Source: an uncultured Olegusella sp.
GTDB taxonomy: Bacteria; Actinomycetota; Coriobacteriia; Coriobacteriales; Atopobiaceae
Direction: 5' to 3'
DNA length: 5,300 nucleotides
NCBI RefSeq assembly: GCF_947253395.1
Contig: NZ_CAMXYY010000095.1
Span: 1 to 5,300 of the forward strand
Part shown: positions 1-5,300 of the stretch, piece by piece
Position numbering within the stretch: position 1 is the first letter of the stretch
How the letters are laid out: every line of letters starts with the position of its first letter
Notes under the pieces: generated by a model
Seen by the model: the letters and a program-made list of their open reading frames with translations, nothing else
Told to the model about the DNA's origin: nothing
Database searches by the model: none
Made by a program: the position numbers and the translations under genes

Positions 1-397
1 AATAATAGGTTTGCATCTGCTCAACAGCATCCACCGATGAGGTGATGGCTGATACTGGACCAATTTTTTCGATACCGCCGACATCCAGAGCAAGAACCTT
101 GTCAAAAATGACTTCACGCAGATGAACACGGGCAAAGGCGGTGGTGCGGTACTGGAGCTCCCCCTGCGCAAGACGCGCAACTAAGGTGAGTAACGAAGCA
201 GCAGCTGCGGCTACCGCCGCAGCTGCAAGCTTGGTAGTATCGGGCTGAGGGCTTGCCAAATTGCCTAGAAAAGCACCGATAACCTCCGCAAACAGAGTAA
301 CGCCAATAAGTTGTGCAAGACGAACTACAACAATGGCGACTATCCAGCCCCAGAGTCCTTGAGATAGTCTTAAAAGCGTTTTATCTAATAACAGCAT
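1..397 (-). CDS. ABC exporter half-transporter, N-terminal part (CydD/CydC-like), truncated by window edge
   Basis: Read on the minus strand from ATG at 397, 132 codons stay open to the window edge, so only the start of the gene is present. A clear Shine-Dalgarno (GAAGGGG, about 402-408) precedes the ATG, and the only nearby upstream ATG (412) is followed at once by a stop. The product begins MLLLDKTLLRLSQGLWGWIV, with a hydrophobic segment at about 15-44 and a second, alanine-rich one at about 57-73, as in the first two helices of a type-1 ABC exporter membrane domain. Residues 83-132 (YRTTAFARVHLREVIFDKVL, then a glycine-rich turn and SSVDAVEQMQTYY) match the usual 'R..LR..I..K.L.L ... G......VD.VE....Y' stretch of CydD/CydC-type transporters. 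The nucleotide-binding domain is not in view. Substrate is unknown: CydDC proteins export cysteine/glutathione, but that assignment is inference. The gene diverges from the nuclease-like gene at 945. Confidence 0.8.
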   Translation of the reverse strand, partial: MLLLDKTLLRLSQGLWGWIVAIVVVRLAQLIGVTLFAEVIGAFLGNLASPQPDTTKLAAAAVAAAAASLLTLVARLAQGELQYRTTAFARVHLREVIFDKVLALDVGGIEKIGPVSAITSSVDAVEQMQTYY

Positions 398-436
398 GCT
401 GCCCCTTCACATGCAATAGCGATTCAAATTACCTGC

Positions 437-472
437 AACTAAGTGGATGATAGTTCTATCGTCCATTTAGTT
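437..472 (+). other. 17-bp hairpin with 2-nt loop upstream of the ABC transporter gene
   Basis: AACTAAGTGGATGATAG (437-453) and CTATCGTCCATTTAGTT (456-472) pair along 17 positions around a TT loop. Fifteen pairs are Watson-Crick. The other two are G.U wobbles if the plus strand is the RNA, and A/C mismatches if the minus strand is. No good T-run follows on either side, so it is not an obvious terminator. It lies 40-75 bases upstream of the ABC transporter start, where an operator for that gene could sit, or it could belong to a plus-strand RNA. Confidence 0.6.
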
Positions 473-601
473 ATTGGAATTAGTTTATCTAAGTAAACAT
501 TCCCTTTTTGCGCGGTAGTATTTCACCCAAAGATAGTTTTTGATACTTTCAAATTAATTTGGTAACTAATTTAAATTATTTATGACCGATTCTAAGCCCT
601 T

Positions 602-824
602 TTAAGGCCCCTCAAACCATACACATGGGTAATATGACCTCGGTATAGGAATGACGCTCGTCAGCAATTCTGGCTCATACATAGGGGGTGTGAAATTTTG
701 CTCAAAAACACCTATCTTTACCTGCATTTTTGCGAGGCAGATTTTCCTTCGGTGGAGTAATAAGCCAACAATTCACCCCGTTCTATGTGGAGGTTTGCAG
801 GTAACAATATTTTCAATTTTCTAA
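602..824. other. Overlapping antisense short ORFs, probably non-coding
   Basis: Two short ORFs overlap here on opposite strands. The plus-strand one (651-824, 57 codons, beginning MTLVSNSGSYIGGVKF) has AGGA directly against the ATG, too close for a working ribosome site. The minus-strand one (727-602, 41 codons, beginning MQVKIGVFEQNFTPP) has a GAAGGA about 17 bases upstream, too far. Neither shows a recognisable domain. They fall in the part of the intergenic region that is least AT-rich and contain one hairpin and two nonamer repeats, so a structured or repeated non-coding element fits better than either peptide. This is the main content of the gene-free stretch 398-944 apart from the hairpins listed separately. 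Confidence 0.25.
681..715. other. Bulged hairpin in the long intergenic region
   Basis: ATAGG (681-685) pairs with CCTAT (711-715), TGT (689-691) with ACA (708-710), and TTTTG (696-700) with CAAAA (703-707) around a CT dinucleotide. This gives 13 base pairs with two bulges (GGG and GAAA), both on the 5' side of the plus strand. It could be part of a larger structured RNA or a repeat element; no known riboswitch or RNA family is recognised. Confidence 0.35.
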
Positions 825-833
825 AATGACAGC

Positions 834-928
834 AAAAAACATCCACACTATTATAGTTATATGTCTAGAAACCACAGGTTATCTGATATATATTTTAACT
901 AAATGCTGAATAGTGTGGATGTTTTTTT
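834..928. terminator. Long-loop bidirectional terminator-like hairpin just before the nuclease gene
   Basis: The arms 834-852 (AAAAAACATCCACACTATT) and 909-927 (AATAGTGTGGATGTTTTTT) form a perfect 19-bp inverted repeat. On both strands the 3' arm ends in a run of six or seven T, the layout of a two-way intrinsic terminator. The 56-base loop is unusually large and can fold further: TAGTTA (854-859) with TAACTA (896-901), and AACC (870-873) with GGTT (877-880). The right arm ends six bases before the Shine-Dalgarno of the gene at 945, so no promoter fits between them. Transcripts from further upstream would be stopped here unless they read through. Confidence 0.7.
884..892 (+). promoter_or_regulatory. 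Possible extended -10 promoter inside the hairpin loop
   Basis: TGATATATA at 884-892 matches the extended -10 pattern TGnTATAAT at most positions; no convincing -35 is seen 17 bases upstream. If used, the transcript would start near 899 and contain only the right arm of the 834-928 inverted repeat, so it would escape the terminator and have a leader of about 45 bases before the TTG at 945. AT-rich sequence produces such matches by chance. Confidence 0.3.
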
Positions 929-933
929 GACTT

Positions 934-939
934 AGGGGA
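934..939 (+). promoter_or_regulatory. Shine-Dalgarno site fixing a TTG start
   Basis: AGGGGA ends five bases before TTG at 945. No ATG or GTG with comparable spacing lies nearby in frame, so this site is the main reason to accept the TTG start of the following gene. Confidence 0.7.
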
Positions 940-944
940 CAAAA

Positions 945-2177
945 TTGGAAATTGTCGTTGGTCTATCCGCGTTACTCCTCACTCGGGTTATCCGCAGTCA
1001 CTCAAATCGGGGAAACGCTATCAAAGAGCCGCTCGTTGACCTGCCACAGGTACAGCTTTCATTTCCTGCAGGCGCAGACGTTCTCAGCGCAAAGTCTTTA
1101 GCTACATTTCATTTAACGCTCTGCACTGAACAGTTAACGTCCAATTCTGAGTTATCTATACCGTCTGAGCCTACTCTTGAAGAGAGCGACTTTGACTTTG
1201 ACAGCGTCAGCCCTCTTGCAAAGACGGATCTCAGTCGATTTATTGATAGATGTGCTATCGATGCAGAGCACCCTCTAGAGCTGGGAGTCTTCAGCCAAAA
1301 TCAACGCTATCGACGTACAAAATCTCGTACGGTTATCCTGTCGCGCAGGCTACCCACGCAAGCAATATTTCCCATTGATCCAAGTCTCGCGATTTCGAGT
1401 CCCGAGCTAAGCATTATGCAGTTGGCCTCTCAGCTAGATATTGTTGAGCTTGCACTTGTAATAATGGAATTGTGCGGGCGTTATTCTCTGCATCCAGAAC
1501 GCGATGGCTCTCTCCACGCAGAGCAAAGTTTTGTTACTTGTGACTATCCTGCTACAACGTGTGCACGCATAGCGGCTTTTATCAAAGCGGCAAATATGCG
1601 CAGATACCGCCACAAACTCGAGGCTGCCCTTACCTACTGCACAGATAATTCCGCCTCACCAATGGAAACCGCGCTTACCCTCACACTGACGCTTCCTGAA
1701 GAGCTTGGCGGATACGGTCTTCCGCGGCCCATTCTTAACCCAAAAATTTCAATCCCAGACGATGTGCGTCTATATGTTGGTCGAAATAATTTTCACCCCG
1801 ATCTGTACTATCCACAGTGGCTCTGTGACTTGGAATATGAAAGTAGTGGATTTCACTTTGACCCTCTGCAGGCTGGCATAGCTACCGATCAAATTGATCG
1901 CTGGCGCAAAAGAGAAATCAGTCATCAAGCAGCGGATCGCAGGCGCTCGCGAGATATACAAGCACTGGGCATCAAAGTCATCCCCGTCTTGAGTAACGAT
2001 TTCCTCAGTGCACAACGTATGGACCAAGTAGCGTGGGCATTAGAGCGTCAAGTACAAAAATTCACGAACAGCACCGCCAAGCTCTTCAAGACCGTTGATA
2101 CTCGTGAGTTGCGTGAGGTGCGCACGAAACTACTCGAACGTTTGAGCCTAGTAGGTTCTAGACACTCCACCTTTTAA
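945..2177 (+). CDS. Putative PD-(D/E)XK nuclease-fold protein, Coriobacteriia-type family
   Basis: This is a 410-residue soluble protein starting at TTG after AGGGGA. The N-terminal third is poorly defined (IVVGLSALLLTRVIRSHS, then an acidic stretch at about 76-106). The middle has SSPELSIMQLASQL (151-164) and ELCGRY (175-180), followed by NSASPMETALTLTLTLPEEL (235-254) and GGYGLPRPILNPKI. The C-terminal part has HPDLYYP (284-290), DLEYES (295-300) and DRRRSRDIQALGIKVIPV (331-348). A helix glutamate (E241), then D286, the E-x-E pair 297/299, and a D/R-rich helix leading to 'L..G..V' is the layout of DUF559/Vsr-like PD-(D/E)XK domains. It resembles the C-terminal nuclease-like domain of AbiEi-related proteins. 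I associate the SPEL/ELCG/SPMET pattern with a multi-copy Coriobacteriia family annotated as hypothetical; that is from memory. Nuclease activity, DNA binding only, and an antitoxin role all remain possible. It stands alone, convergent with pgi, downstream of a structured leader. Confidence 0.75.
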   Translation: MEIVVGLSALLLTRVIRSHSNRGNAIKEPLVDLPQVQLSFPAGADVLSAKSLATFHLTLCTEQLTSNSELSIPSEPTLEESDFDFDSVSPLAKTDLSRFIDRCAIDAEHPLELGVFSQNQRYRRTKSRTVILSRRLPTQAIFPIDPSLAISSPELSIMQLASQLDIVELALVIMELCGRYSLHPERDGSLHAEQSFVTCDYPATTCARIAAFIKAANMRRYRHKLEAALTYCTDNSASPMETALTLTLTLPEELGGYGLPRPILNPKISIPDDVRLYVGRNNFHPDLYYPQWLCDLEYESSGFHFDPLQAGIATDQIDRWRKREISHQAADRRRSRDIQALGIKVIPVLSNDFLSAQRMDQVAWALERQVQKFTNSTAKLFKTVDTRELREVRTKLLERLSLVGSRHSTF

Positions 2178-2216
2178 ACCAAGCAGATTCCCAGCCACGT
2201 AGATGTCCTAGGATAA

Positions 2217-2246
2217 AAATAGCCCCAGCTCAAACTGGGGCTATTT
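2217..2246. terminator. Convergent intrinsic terminator between nuclease gene and pgi
   Basis: AAATAGCCCCAG (2217-2228) and CTGGGGCTATTT (2235-2246) form a perfect 12-bp stem around CTCAAA. Read on the minus strand the stem is followed by a T-run (ATTTTTA), a canonical terminator for pgi, whose stop lies about 20 bases before it. On the plus strand the tail is only CTATTTCACG, so termination of the nuclease transcript is probably weaker. Confidence 0.9.
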
Positions 2247-2267
2247 CACGGCAGGTTAATAAAGTGC

Positions 2268-3962
2268 TTACTTTCTATGGGCACGATAATAAGCAATCAA
2301 ACTTTGTGTACTTGCATCCTGAATCGCTAGCGCCTCATCGTCCTGGAAAGCAGGGGTAATCTGCTTTGCAAGCTGTTTGCCCAGCTCAACGCCCCACTGG
2401 TCATAGGAGTTAAGGCCCCATACCGTACCCTCAACAAAGGTAATATGCTCATAAAGCGCAATCAACTCGCCAAGGGCATGCGGCGTCAACGCCTCACCAA
2501 AAATAGAGGTTGTCGGGCGATTGCCCTCAAATACACGCGCAGGCACCATCCATTCGGCCGTTCCCTCAGCACGCACCTCATCTGCAGTCTTGCCAAAGGC
2601 TAACGCCTTTGTCTGCGCAAGGAAATTGCCCAAGAAAAGCTCGTGTACATCTTGGTCGCCATCAACAACAGGATGGGCCGTATTGGCAAAAGCAATAAAG
2701 TCGGCAGGAATCTTGCGAGTTCCTTGGTGTATCAGCTGGTAGAAAGCGTGCTGACCATTGGTACCAGGCTCACCCCAAAAAATCTCACCTGTTGCACACG
2801 TCACCGGTGTGCCGTCCCAACGTGTTGCCTTGCCATTGGACTCCATCGTAAGCTGCTGCAGATACGCAGGGAAACGATGTAAATACTGGCAATATGGCAA
2901 CACGGCATGGCTGGTAGTTCCCCAGAAATTGTTATACCAAACATTCAGCAAGCCCATCAGTGCCACAACATTATTCTCAAGCGGTGTCTCCTGGAAATAG
3001 ACATCCAGCTCGTTAAAACCTTCAAGGAACTGACGCCAGATATCGGGTCCCAAAGCAACAATCAACGACAGGCCCACTGCAGAACCAACCGAATAACGAC
3101 CGCCGACCCAACTCCAAAAACCAAAGGCATTCTCAGGATCAATGCCAAAGTTTTCAACTAGCTCAAGATTGGTCGACACCGCAACAAAATGCTTCCGAAT
3201 TGCATCAGCTGCTTGCTCATCTGATCCATCAATAGCGCCCGCCTCCTGCAAGGTCTTGAGCAGCCAGGTTTTTGCTTCACGCGCATTAGTCAGCGTCTCC
3301 AGCGTAGTAAAAGTCTTGGACACAATAATGACCAACGTCGTTTCAGGATCAAGACCGCAAGTCTTTTCTGCCATATCGTTGGGATCGATATTTGAGACAT
3401 AGCGGCAATCAATACCTGCGGTCACATAAGGCTTCAAGGCTTCATACACCATGACGGGGCCCAAATCAGAGCCGCCGATGCCAATCGAGAGTACATGCTT
3501 GATGGTTTTACCACTCACACCGCGCCACTCACCCGAACGGACGCGATCAGCAAAGGCATACATGCGGTCGAGCACCTCATGCACATCAGCAACGCAGTCC
3601 TGTCCGTCCACCATAACCTTACCTTTATCGACGGCGGGGCGCCTCAAGGCCGTATGGAGCACTGCACGATTCTCGGTAGTATTAATTTTTTCGCCAGCAT
3701 ACATGGCATCGCGACGAGCTTCCAAATCCACCGCACGACCAAGATCAGCTAATAGCGATACCGTCGTATCGTCGATGAGATTTTTTGACAGATCAAAATG
3801 CAAATCCGAAGTATCAAAGGAGAGTTTTTGAACGCGATCAGGATCCTCAGAAAAAGCTTGCTTTAGGTTAAAACCATCAGCAACCATCTTGTCGTAATGT
3901 TTTTGAAGTGCTTGCCATGCGGGAGTTTGGGTCGCATCGATAGGTGCGGAAATTGCTGCCAT
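2268..3962 (-). CDS. pgi: Glucose-6-phosphate isomerase
   Basis: Interconverts D-glucose 6-phosphate and D-fructose 6-phosphate in the cytoplasm, linking glycolysis, gluconeogenesis and the pentose phosphate pathway. The 564 residues match the usual length of the bacterial enzyme. Visible motifs are SIGIGGSDLGP (159-169) and SKTFTTLET (215-223) for phosphate binding, PGI signature 1 (VGGRYSVGSAVG, 286-297), MESNGK (373-378) with catalytic E374, GQHAFYQLIHQGT with catalytic H405, and signature 2 YDQWGVELGK (520-529) with catalytic K529. All expected catalytic residues are present. The ATG at 3962 has AAAGGAG six bases upstream, a strong start. The gene is convergent with the nuclease-like gene and shares the 2217-2246 terminator. 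A TATACC at 3998-4003 (minus strand) could be a -10 box but lacks a good -35. Transcription from the gene at 4230-4823 could also reach it, as no terminator is evident in the 267 bases between. Confidence 0.98.
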   Translation of the reverse strand: MAAISAPIDATQTPAWQALQKHYDKMVADGFNLKQAFSEDPDRVQKLSFDTSDLHFDLSKNLIDDTTVSLLADLGRAVDLEARRDAMYAGEKINTTENRAVLHTALRRPAVDKGKVMVDGQDCVADVHEVLDRMYAFADRVRSGEWRGVSGKTIKHVLSIGIGGSDLGPVMVYEALKPYVTAGIDCRYVSNIDPNDMAEKTCGLDPETTLVIIVSKTFTTLETLTNAREAKTWLLKTLQEAGAIDGSDEQAADAIRKHFVAVSTNLELVENFGIDPENAFGFWSWVGGRYSVGSAVGLSLIVALGPDIWRQFLEGFNELDVYFQETPLENNVVALMGLLNVWYNNFWGTTSHAVLPYCQYLHRFPAYLQQLTMESNGKATRWDGTPVTCATGEIFWGEPGTNGQHAFYQLIHQGTRKIPADFIAFANTAHPVVDGDQDVHELFLGNFLAQTKALAFGKTADEVRAEGTAEWMVPARVFEGNRPTTSIFGEALTPHALGELIALYEHITFVEGTVWGLNSYDQWGVELGKQLAKQITPAFQDDEALAIQDASTQSLIAYYRAHRK

Positions 3963-4187
3963 AGCTACTCCTTTTTCCTGCCGCAGAATCTGCCTACGGT
4001 ATACAGTGCTACCTATGCATAGCCTACCACCGTATCACCCAATTTTTGACCTGAGCATCCCAGTTGTCGGAGAATCGTATGCAAACGGAATTATTCAACA
4101 GAGTTTAAGATTCAAACACTGAAGCAATTCGGCTGAGTTGGGGCCGCAGCCAATGAACTGGCTCAGAAAAGTCGCATTCACGCCCGC

Positions 4188-4232
4188 GTGGCGTTATGCC
4201 TCGTGACGCTACGCCACATGACGCTATGCCTA
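4188..4232. repeat. Three tandem imperfect 15-base repeats at the 3' end of the 197-residue gene
   Basis: The units are GTGGCGTTATGCCTC (4188-4202), GTGACGCTACGCCAC (4203-4217) and ATGACGCTATGCCTA (4218-4232), back to back, consensus RTGRCGYTAYGCC plus two variable bases; copies 1 and 2 each agree with copy 3 at 11 of 15 positions. The last copy contains the stop codon of the minus-strand gene (4230-4232). GTGGCGT (4188-4194) and ACGCCAC (4211-4217) can pair as a 7-bp stem. Nothing else is recognised in the intergenic stretch from 3963. Confidence 0.6.
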
Positions 4233-4823
4233 ATATGGTTCGCCCAATGGCGGAATGCGCTTAAGGCAGGCCCACGCCCACTGTTTGCGTTGTGGATCTT
4301 CCAGCGACTTCGCAAAATCGCCTAGGTTTAACACCCGCATACCCAGTACACGCACAACAAGGCCAGCCTTGAGCAGCGCCGCGTCTAACTCTTCAACTTC
4401 TACCAGCTGATTCACATAAGCAGAACGCACAACATCTGCTGCAACTTCATCAAGCACGACCAGCGTTGTAGGCCCCAGCGCCGCCACTGCCTCACAAAAA
4501 AGCTCTAGCTGCATAACACTGCCATCTGCGCGCAGCACAGATAGCGCAGTCCAATTTTCGGGCGCATAACCCAGCGCCGCAAACGCCTGTCGCAACGCCC
4601 TGCCATCGGCACCCGCCAGCAGCTCGCCACCCGCACGTTCCTCAGGTGATAGGTCACCTTTCACTAGCAATAACGATGAAAAAGCATTGCCGCTCATCAC
4701 CACGCCACGTTCTGCAAGCGATGCAAGTTCGGCTTGCGTCTTGGCAAGATATGCCTTACGTCGGTTTGATTGACTGACAACCACGAACGTCCGCCGCCTT
4801 TCCTCCGTATTCTTCACAGACAA
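4230..4823 (-). CDS. Unrecognised conserved-looking protein, possible degenerate uracil-DNA glycosylase fold
   Basis: A 197-residue soluble protein on the minus strand ending in TAG. I do not recognise it firmly. Residues 49-75 (SSLLLVKGDLSPEERAGGEL, then LAGADGRAL) and 76-96 (LRQAFAALGYAPENWTALSV) follow the pattern of family-4/5 uracil-DNA glycosylases, 'GEaPG..E...G.PF.G.aG..L...L...G......TN'. LELFCEAVAALGPTTLVVLD (106-125) resembles the following 'E...C...L......P..vv.LG' segment. The catalytic/substrate positions appear lost: no GE.PG, and no HP near the C terminus, where LNLGDFAKSLEDPQRKQWAW (165-184) stands in the equivalent place. It is therefore probably not an active glycosylase. 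The start is uncertain: TTG at 4823 has no ribosome site, GTG at 4817 has none either, and GTG at 4784 (starting VVVSQSNRRKAYL) has only AGGCGG nearby. It is divergent from trxA. Confidence 0.65.
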   Translation of the reverse strand: MSVKNTEERRRTFVVVSQSNRRKAYLAKTQAELASLAERGVVMSGNAFSSLLLVKGDLSPEERAGGELLAGADGRALRQAFAALGYAPENWTALSVLRADGSVMQLELFCEAVAALGPTTLVVLDEVAADVVRSAYVNQLVEVEELDAALLKAGLVVRVLGMRVLNLGDFAKSLEDPQRKQWAWACLKRIPPLGEPY

Positions 4824-4926
4824 TTCTACATGAGCGATAGCAACGTAAGAAATTGGGTATACGTTAAAGCAAGGAAATAAGTGCGCTTAAAACTGGTGCA
4901 TCCCGTATGGTATGCGGTGCTTTCAC

Positions 4927-4934
4927 GAGAGGAA
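4927..4934 (+). promoter_or_regulatory. Shine-Dalgarno site fixing the thioredoxin start
   Basis: GAGAGGAA ends six bases before ATG at 4941. This selects the 105-residue thioredoxin over an in-frame GTG at 4881 that would add 20 residues with no counterpart in the family. Confidence 0.85.
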
Positions 4935-4940
4935 CCAATC

Positions 4941-5258
4941 ATGGCAAGCAAGCAGCTCACCACTAGCAACTTTAACGATATTAAGTCCAGCGACAAACCC
5001 GTCCTTGTAGACTTTTGGGCATCTTGGTGTGGCCCCTGCCGCGCAATGGGTCCTGTTGTCGAGCAGGTTTCCGACGAGATGGCCGATAAACTCAATGTGT
5101 ATAAGTGCAATGTTGACGAAGAGCCTGCGCTTGCTCAGCAGTTCGGCATCGTTTCTATCCCCACACTAATTCTCTTTAAGGGTGGCGAGGTGGCCCAACA
5201 GTTTGTTGGTTCCATGCCAAAGTCTTCCCTTATCAGCCAAATTGAGGCCAGCCTCTAA
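4941..5258 (+). CDS. trxA: Thioredoxin
   Basis: A cytoplasmic disulfide reductase that passes electrons from thioredoxin reductase to oxidised protein thiols, for example ribonucleotide reductase and peroxidases. The 105-residue product has the usual thioredoxin length and a single domain. The redox motif WCGPC is at 29-33, the buried aspartate in VLVDFW is D24, the cis-proline is P74 in VSIPTL, and the C-terminal glycine region is FKGGEVAQQFVG (79-90). An additional cysteine, C56 in YKCNVDE, lies outside the active site and is not a standard catalytic residue. The ATG at 4941 is supported by GAGAGGAA. The gene is divergent from the 197-residue gene, with about 117 bases between the starts. 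No terminator is visible in the 42 bases after the stop, and no thioredoxin reductase gene is in view. Confidence 0.97.
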   Translation: MASKQLTTSNFNDIKSSDKPVLVDFWASWCGPCRAMGPVVEQVSDEMADKLNVYKCNVDEEPALAQQFGIVSIPTLILFKGGEVAQQFVGSMPKSSLISQIEASL

Positions 5259-5300
5259 GGGTTCGTGCAGATATCCAATTCAGTCATTAGGCAGTACAAA

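Larger units (their letters stand above)
429..804. repeat. Three copies of nonamer TTACCTGCA (two direct, one inverted)
   Basis: TTACCTGCA occurs at 429-437 and 718-726 on the plus strand, and as its complement TGCAGGTAA at 796-804. The second and third copies face each other around a 69-base interval and could act as the ends of a small element or the base of a stem. The first abuts the 17-bp hairpin. Protein-binding sites, element ends or chance are all possible. Confidence 0.4.

Noticed and set aside
540..568. TTGATA at 540-545 as a plus-strand -35 box
   Set aside because: The only sequence at 17-base spacing, TAACTA, is a poor -10; AT-rich context makes chance matches likely.
834..931. 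MITE or insertion sequence bounded by the 19-bp inverted repeats
   Set aside because: TGAC occurs on both sides (827-830, 928-931), but the left copy is three bases away from the repeat end, so it is not a clean target duplication, and the T-runs fit a terminator better.
927..932. TTGACT as a -35 box for the nuclease gene
   Set aside because: A -10 at normal spacing would fall inside the coding region, and none is present there.
1770..2027. Minus-strand frame of 85 codons inside the nuclease gene
   Set aside because: Antisense to the conserved C-terminal domain; no ribosome site or family resemblance.
2510..3831. Several plus-strand open frames opposite pgi
   Set aside because: They lie entirely within a gene with complete catalytic motifs, show no domains, and are explained as antisense shadows.
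4148..4163. AGCCA/TGGCT stem as a terminator of the 197-residue gene
   Set aside because: Only 5 bp, and no T-run follows on the minus strand (GCGGCCCC instead).
4188..4232. CRISPR array
   Set aside because: Units are only 15 bases, imperfect and directly adjoining, with no spacers and no cas genes in view.
4881..4940. In-frame GTG at 4881 as the thioredoxin start
   Set aside because: It adds 20 residues not typical of thioredoxin, and the ATG at 4941 has a well-spaced GAGAGGAA.
4826..5110. Minus-strand frame of 94 codons across the trxA start
   Set aside because: It covers the thioredoxin active site on the opposite strand and has no recognisable content.

Overview
The window looks like chromosomal DNA from a Coriobacteriia-type actinobacterium (Atopobium/Lancefieldella/Olsenella group). 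This is inferred from the style of the proteins, above all the 410-residue protein with the 'SPEL ... ELCG.Y ... NSASPMET ... LGGYGLP' pattern, which I associate with a family common in that class. Shine-Dalgarno sites are clear, and TTG is used as a start at least once. No taxonomic search was possible.

Layout. (1) 1-397, minus strand: the N-terminal 132 codons of a type-1 ABC exporter half (CydD/CydC-like), running off the left edge. (2) 398-944: a 547-base AT-rich, apparently non-coding stretch, unusually dense in structure. It holds a 17-bp hairpin (437-472), a bulged hairpin (681-715), three copies of the nonamer TTACCTGCA (one inverted), two antisense short ORFs of doubtful reality, and a 19-bp perfect inverted repeat with T-runs on both strands (834-928) ending just before the next ribosome-binding site. 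An extended -10-like sequence lies in the loop of that last hairpin. (3) 945-2177, plus strand: a putative PD-(D/E)XK nuclease-fold protein starting at TTG. (4) 2217-2246: a convergent terminator. (5) 2268-3962, minus strand: glucose-6-phosphate isomerase (pgi), complete with all catalytic motifs. (6) 3963-4229: an intergenic stretch ending in three tandem imperfect 15-base repeats that run into the stop codon of the next gene. (7) 4230-4823, minus strand: a 197-residue unrecognised protein that resembles a degenerate family-4/5 uracil-DNA glycosylase. (8) 4941-5258, plus strand: thioredoxin (trxA), divergent from the previous gene.

How the genes relate. Pgi (glycolysis) and thioredoxin (thiol redox) are housekeeping genes, each apparently transcribed on its own. 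The ABC half-transporter and the nuclease-like gene diverge from the structured intergenic region. No operon is evident. The part most worth a second look is 398-2177: a structured, possibly RNA-producing region coupled through a terminator-like hairpin to a nuclease-fold protein. A functional link between them is a hypothesis, not something the sequence proves.
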